8,788 bases of DNA from Planctomycetota bacterium. GTDB lineage: Bacteria > Planctomycetota > Phycisphaerae > FEN-1346. Location: NCBI GenBank assembly GCA_026386995.1, contig JAPLMO010000318.1, positions 1-8,788 of the forward strand, in the 5' to 3' direction. Positions 6,853 to 8,788 of this stretch are shown one piece after another. Position 1 is the stretch's first letter. Each line of letters starts with the position of its first letter. The position numbers were made by a program, and so were the translations under genes. Under the pieces are notes generated by a model. It was not told the origin of the DNA. It made no database searches and worked only from the letters and a program-made list of their open reading frames with translations.

Positions 6853-7842
6853 TTACGCCGCGGCCGGCCCCGAGGCCGCAGCGGCGGCCTCTCCGGCCGT
6901 TACCTGAACGTAGAGTTCCTCGATGGTCGGCGCGGTGGCGTGCATTTCCCGCAGTTGCCAGCCGTGTTGCGTGACGACGGCGTAAACGGCCTCGCGCGGG
7001 TCGGCGCCGGGGGCCGGTGTGATGCGCAGGCGCGTCCAGCCGCCGCCGGCATCCTCACGCCGGACCTCGGCGACGCCGCCCGCCTGGCTGACGGCGCGGA
7101 CCATTTCGGCCGGCCCGTCGGGGACGAGCGCAGCGCGAACTTCCAGGACGATCCGCTGGCCCTCCGTCAGGCCCTTCTTGAGGTCGTCCAGGCTTCCGGC
7201 GGCCATGATCCGGCCGTCCGCGATGATCACCAGGTGCGAGCAGGTCTTCTCCACCTCCGGCAGGATGTGGCTGGAGAGGAGCACCGTGTGCATCTCGCCG
7301 AGGCTCCGGATAAGCCGGCGGGTCTCCTGGATTTGCGTCGGGTCCAGGCCGATCGTCGGCTCATCGAGGATCAGCACCTGCGGGTCGGCCACGAGCGATT
7401 CCGCCAGGCCCACCCGCTGGCGGTAGCCTTTCGAGAGCGCTCCGATGAGTTTCCGACGCACGTCCTTGAGCCAGCACCGGTCGACGACCTTGTCGACGGC
7501 CGCACGCCGGTTCTTCGCGGGAACGTCCTTCAGGCCCGCCCGGAACCGCAGATATTCCTCGACGCGCATCTCGTGGTACAGCGGGACGTTCTCGGGCATG
7601 TAGCCGATCTTCCGGCGGACCGCCAGCCCTTCCATCAGGACGTCGTGACCGGCCACAACCGCCTCGCCGCTCGTGGCCGGGAGGTACCCGGTCAGGATGC
7701 GCAAGGTCGTCGACTTGCCGGCGCCGTTGGGGCCAAGGAATCCCACGATCTGCCCTTTCTGGACCGTGAACGTCGCGCGGTCGAGTGCCAGGGTGCGGCC
7801 GTACCATTTCGTCAGATTCCTGACCTCAATAATTCCGCCCAC
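6853..7842 (-). CDS. ABC transporter ATP-binding protein, GldA/CcmA-like
   Basis: A 329-residue ATPase that would power the permease encoded at 5868-6578. Motifs in order are Walker A GPNGAGKST (37-45), the Q-loop region IGYMPE (79-84, with Glu where many families have Gln, as in GldA-like proteins), the signature LSKGYRQRVGLA (136-147), Walker B VLILDEPTIGLDP (156-168) and switch His H192 in SSHIL. A C-terminal domain of about 110 residues ends in an Ala-rich tail. The GTG at 7842 is preferred: it has GGAGG (7854-7850) seven bases upstream, and the expected IIEVRNLTKWYG begin follows at once. The frame remains open upstream to 8130, but that extension runs through intergenic repeats and is not protein-like. 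First gene of the operon; the permease follows after 274 bases rich in palindromes. Confidence 0.92.
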   Translation of the reverse strand: MGGIIEVRNLTKWYGRTLALDRATFTVQKGQIVGFLGPNGAGKSTTLRILTGYLPATSGEAVVAGHDVLMEGLAVRRKIGYMPENVPLYHEMRVEEYLRFRAGLKDVPAKNRRAAVDKVVDRCWLKDVRRKLIGALSKGYRQRVGLAESLVADPQVLILDEPTIGLDPTQIQETRRLIRSLGEMHTVLLSSHILPEVEKTCSHLVIIADGRIMAAGSLDDLKKGLTEGQRIVLEVRAALVPDGPAEMVRAVSQAGGVAEVRREDAGGGWTRLRITPAPGADPREAVYAVVTQHGWQLREMHATAPTIEELYVQVTAGEAAAAASGPAAA

Positions 7843-7849
7843 GTGAGAT

Positions 7850-7854
7850 CCTCC
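7850..7854 (-). promoter_or_regulatory. Ribosome binding site fixing the ATPase GTG start
   Basis: GGAGG on the minus strand, seven bases before the GTG at 7842. It decides for the GTG over the ATG at 8130, which would add 96 residues translated from repeat DNA. Confidence 0.75.
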
Positions 7855-7930
7855 GGAGAGCCGAGGCTTGCACGCCTTCCGCCGGGGCGACAGCCAACGC
7901 CGGCGGCGGCAGACAAACTTAGAGCCCGGT

Positions 7931-7961
7931 ATTCTAAGGCATGGTGCGGGGGGGCTGTCAA
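7931..7961 (-). promoter_or_regulatory. Candidate sigma70-type promoter of the ABC operon
   Basis: On the minus strand a perfect TTGACA (7961-7956) is followed after 19 bases by TAGAAT (7936-7931), a five-of-six match to the -10 consensus. The spacer is longer than the ideal 17; reading TTAGAA instead gives 18. The position suits a transcript beginning near 7924, with a leader of about 80 bases before the ATPase GTG. The leader could fold a seven-base stem (7879-7885 with 7900-7906). The prediction rests on motif matching alone. Confidence 0.45.
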
Positions 7962-7966
7962 GAGTT

Positions 7967-7998
7967 TGTCCCGCAATTTGTCCCGTAGTTGTGTCCCG
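7967..7998 (-). promoter_or_regulatory. Three direct CGGGACA repeats upstream of the -35 element
   Basis: On the minus strand CGGGACA occurs at 7998-7992, 7985-7979 and 7973-7967, at 13- and 12-base intervals, ending five bases before the TTGACA. The two proximal copies extend to CGGGACAAA. Spacing near one helical turn, directly upstream of a promoter, is what an activator or repressor binding array looks like. They could instead be debris of a repeat, because the 9-mer GGGACACAA of the distal copy also occurs at 1252-1260. Confidence 0.4.
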
Positions 7999-8016
7999 CC
8001 AACGCGCTTTATTTAG

Positions 8017-8072
8017 TACGACAGCGCCACTTGGGCAAGTTTCGCGCGGCGGGTCTCCTGACCCGCCGCGCG
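8017..8072 (+). repeat. Dispersed palindromic repeat, copy C (inverted relative to A, B and D)
   Basis: On the plus strand, the tail TACGACAGCGCCACTT (8017-8032) is followed by a ten-base linker and a perfect hairpin with 12-base arms (8043-8054 and 8061-8072) around CTCCTG. This is the best-preserved stem of the four. Its loop matches copy A exactly. It points toward copy D, with the two stems 35 bases apart. Confidence 0.75.
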
Positions 8073-8107
8073 TAGCGGCATTCTCGCCAGCGCCAACGGT
8101 GATTCTT

Positions 8108-8160
8108 GCGCGGTGGGTCCGGAGACCCATCGCACAAATCCCGAAGTGGCGTTGTAGTGA
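8108..8160 (-). repeat. Dispersed palindromic repeat, copy D
   Basis: On the minus strand, the tail CACTACAACGCCACTT (8159-8144) is followed by linker CGGGATTT and a hairpin with arms 8125-8135 and 8108-8118 around CTCCGG. The arms carry one wobble and one mismatch; the T at 8114, which is a wobble in copy A, here meets a compensating A at 8129. The copy begins 13 bases after the HAD gene's stop. With copy C it makes an inverted pair filling most of the gap between the HAD gene and the ABC operon. Confidence 0.72.
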
Positions 8161-8173
8161 TAAGACCGGGGGC

Positions 8174-8788
8174 TTACAACAGCGCCTCCAGTTCGCGCAG
8201 GCGCGCGATCGTCGGGCAATCGGCGTGCGGGTCTTCGCCGTCGCGGTCGATGAGGACGGCGCGCATGCCGATTTCGCGGGCGCCGACGATATCGGCCCAG
8301 TAATCGTCGCCGACGTGAACGGCTTCGTGGGGCGAGCAGCCCATCGCCGCCAGGCCCTTCAGGAATATCTCGCGATGCGGCTTGGCCGAGCCGACGGCCT
8401 CGCTGGCGATGATCGCCTCGAAGTACATGGCCAGCCCGTGCCGCTCAAGGTACTCAGCCAGGTCGGCCGACCAGTTGCTGATGATTCCCAGGCGCAGGCC
8501 CTGCTTCAGGAGGCCCGCCAGGAGCGCCGGAGCGTCGGGGTCCACTTTTTCCGGGCCGGACGTTTCGATGCGGCGGATCGCCAGGGCCAGTTCCTGCCCG
8601 AGGTCCTTGCCCGCAAGATCAAGATTGAGGGCGCTGGCGAGGTGATCGAGCCACATGCGGCTGGCATGGCCGGTGTCCATGCGGCTTGCGATGCGCCGGC
8701 GTCGCCGCGCCACCGCCCGCCGCGCCATGTCGTTGGCCGCAAGGACCTCTTCGCGGGCCACCTTGTATCCGATGACCACCAGTGCCTG
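8174..8788 (-). CDS. HAD-superfamily hydrolase, 5' end cut by window edge
   Basis: A haloacid-dehalogenase-like phosphatase of the subfamily with an alpha-helical cap. The frame is open to the right edge. A GTG at 8779 is possible as a start, but the catalytic DxDGT motif that opens the family is absent, so the gene begins outside the window. Counting from that GTG: a helical cap region (about 1-75), motif II IISNWS (99-104), motif III Lys K133 in SAKPHREIF and motif IV HVGDDYWADIVGA (155-167, Asp 158 and 159). These are consistent with a working phosphohydrolase acting on a small phosphorylated substrate that cannot be named. Transcribed in the same direction as the ABC operon but separated from it by 331 bases with repeats C and D, so probably an independent unit. 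Confidence 0.88.
   Translation of the reverse strand, partial: QALVVIGYKVAREEVLAANDMARRAVARRRRRIASRMDTGHASRMWLDHLASALNLDLAGKDLGQELALAIRRIETSGPEKVDPDAPALLAGLLKQGLRLGIISNWSADLAEYLERHGLAMYFEAIIASEAVGSAKPHREIFLKGLAAMGCSPHEAVHVGDDYWADIVGAREIGMRAVLIDRDGEDPHADCPTIARLRELEALL

Noticed and set aside
7585..7620. Defective Q-loop in the ATPase (Glu for Gln)
   Set aside because: GYMPE/GYLPE is usual in GldA-like ATPases, and the other catalytic motifs are intact, so it is not a sign of inactivation.
6940..8016. 358-codon plus-strand open frame
   Set aside because: Antisense to the ABC ATPase with its intact Walker motifs, running on into intergenic DNA.
7843..8130. 96-codon N-terminal extension of the ATPase
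   Set aside because: It translates repeat copies C and D and the promoter region; the GTG at 7842 has a strong ribosome site and fits the family N-terminus.
8017..8160. Short CRISPR-like array
   Set aside because: Only two copies, in opposite orientation, with one 35-base gap; they belong to the dispersed palindrome family and no cas gene is present.

Overview
The window is GC-rich bacterial DNA: about 75% G+C in one hand-counted line of the first gene (301-360), but about 46% over 901-1080. The organism cannot be named from the sequence. The gene content (a GldA/GldF/GldG-like ABC cassette followed by a DUF4340 protein) and the many short palindromes between genes would suit an uncultured planctomycete-like lineage, but that is an inference of low confidence.

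Layout, left to right. (1) 2-781, plus strand: an amidohydrolase-2-type metal-dependent hydrolase cut by the left edge. (2) 782-1338: an AT-richer island with a short minus-strand two-helix membrane protein (895-1149), flanked by an imperfect inverted repeat and several small palindromes. (3) 1339-7842, minus strand: a four-gene ABC module. Its transcription order is ATPase (7842-6853), six-helix ABC-2 permease (6578-5868), GldG-like auxiliary membrane protein (5877-3730) and DUF4340 repeat protein (3726-1339). (4) 8174-8788, minus strand: a HAD hydrolase cut by the right edge.

The three distal ABC genes are tightly coupled: a 10-base overlap, then a 3-base gap with a strong Shine-Dalgarno. 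The ATPase is separated from them by 274 bases that carry three palindromic structures. A candidate sigma70-type promoter with three direct CGGGACA repeats just upstream lies before the ATPase. The likely product is one inner-membrane complex: a cytoplasmic ATPase drives the permease, and GldG and DUF4340 place large domains on the outer face of the membrane. Its substrate is unknown.

The most unusual content is non-coding. A dispersed repeat of about 50 bp (a conserved tail plus a hairpin of about 11-bp arms) occurs four times. Two copies abut the stop codons of minus-strand genes and two form an inverted pair. There is also a separate 128-bp palindrome inside the ABC operon. I see no CRISPR array, tRNA, rRNA, transposase gene or obvious defence system.
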